The notes under the pieces are model-generated. The model was not told the DNA's origin and did not search any database. It worked only from the letters and a program-made list of their open reading frames with translations. Both the position numbers and the translations under genes were made by a program. Shown one piece after another: positions 63,810 through 64,000 of a stretch of 64,000 nucleotides of DNA. Each line of letters begins with the position of its first letter. Position 1 is the first letter of the stretch. Source of the stretch: Qipengyuania profundimaris (GTDB lineage Bacteria > Pseudomonadota > Alphaproteobacteria > Sphingomonadales > Sphingomonadaceae); contig NZ_JAVAIM010000001.1 of assembly GCF_030717945.1 (NCBI RefSeq), forward strand, positions 247,131 to 311,130, written 5' to 3'.

Positions 63810-64000
63810 CATCCTTGCCGAACCATGCCCTAGCATCCGCCCTGAACAGGAAGGACACGGCGATGGCCGCGCTCGCCACGGCGGCGATGTCGGCGACGAG
63901 GCCGAGCCCCATTGCGGTGTTGGCGATCCGCTTGCCAACCGAATAGGCGGCATAGGCGATCAGGACGGCAAGCACCCAGCGGGCGGCGCCGAGGCGCGAG
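63784..64000 (-). CDS. C-terminal part of a small membrane protein (partial)
   Basis: The gene runs in from the right edge; 71 residues are visible, with two hydrophobic segments (around WVLAVLIAYAAYSVG and GLVADIAAVASAAIAVSFLF) and an acidic end GKDDGQVSDQV. No family is recognised. Its stop overlaps the start of the RNase T2 gene. Confidence 0.7.
   Translation of the reverse strand, partial: SRLGAARWVLAVLIAYAAYSVGKRIANTAMGLGLVADIAAVASAAIAVSFLFRADARAWFGKDDGQVSDQV

Noticed and set aside
1..64000. tRNA, rRNA, CRISPR, insertion sequence or phage features
   Set aside because: I looked through the intergenic gaps and long frames and found no cloverleaf, rRNA segment, regular repeat-spacer array, transposase or integrase.

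Overview
This is a 64 kb stretch of GC-rich chromosome from an alphaproteobacterium, most likely order Sphingomonadales and probably an Erythrobacter-like genus; I do not assign a species. The grounds are gene content and order: rho-hemJ-hemE facing PDRP-maf-aroE-coaE-dnaQ, a PopZ/DUF2497 protein, DUF1491 and DUF2093 proteins, a fused ThiS-ThiG, a large translationally coupled suf operon, CtrA-like TTAA-N7 sites and clustered GANTC motifs. I see no rRNA or tRNA genes, insertion sequences, phage genes or CRISPR arrays. This is core chromosome with a few accessory pieces.

Left arm (1-15.6 kb). After a partial gene and an outer-membrane beta-barrel gene on the plus strand, everything up to 15.6 kb is on the minus strand. 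Six genes (12360 down to 1158), each joined to the next by a 4-base ATGA overlap, form a poly-gamma-glutamate-synthase-like locus. They encode a CHASE2 sensor with a degenerate kinase core, a receiver-only response regulator, a duplicated PgsC/CapC membrane protein with a large extra domain, a membrane-anchored protein, a lipoprotein resembling an amidohydrolase, and a 1385-residue PgsB/CapB Mur-ligase-family enzyme with a HEAT-like N-terminal half. No PgsA/CapA is present. This is the strongest candidate here for an undescribed system. Upstream lie rho, hemJ and hemE.

The 15.6-15.9 kb gap between hemE and the PDRP gene is a good candidate for the chromosomal replication origin. The same gene arrangement flanks Caulobacter Cori, transcription diverges from it on both sides, and it holds an AT-rich dyad, DnaA-box-like sites and seven GANTC sites in 227 bp.

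Right arm. 15.9-21.9 kb carries PDRP-maf-aroE-coaE as an overlapping operon, then dnaQ, hpf, a thioesterase, a DUF1491 gene and a SleB-type wall hydrolase. 21.9-29.1 kb carries xth, erpA, a CBS protein, a thioredoxin-like ferredoxin, an S9 peptidase, popZ, tolC and a shortened PCMT-like gene. 29.2-35.4 kb has class I fumarase, a LytS/LytTR two-component pair, small envelope genes, a lipid-kinase-like gene and a metallophosphoesterase. 35.5-45.3 kb has rplM-rpsI, ctaA-cutA, a MerC-domain gene, thiSG, two unknown genes, an acyl-CoA synthetase, a lipoprotein gamma-glutamyltransferase and pyrD.

45.3-53.1 kb holds an orphan intrinsic terminator that may end a small RNA, an AraC-type regulator and a suf operon (Rrf2 regulator, sufB, DUF559, sufC, an unknown secreted protein, sufD, sufS, sufT, sufA). 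The rest carries envelope and housekeeping genes: an EF-hand-like protein, a lipoprotein, an EI24/CysZ-type membrane protein, adenosine kinase, a possible SUKH-like protein, purD and xseA (start codons overlapping head to head), an M23 peptidase, rpmB, tadA, RNase T2 and a partial membrane-protein gene at the right edge.
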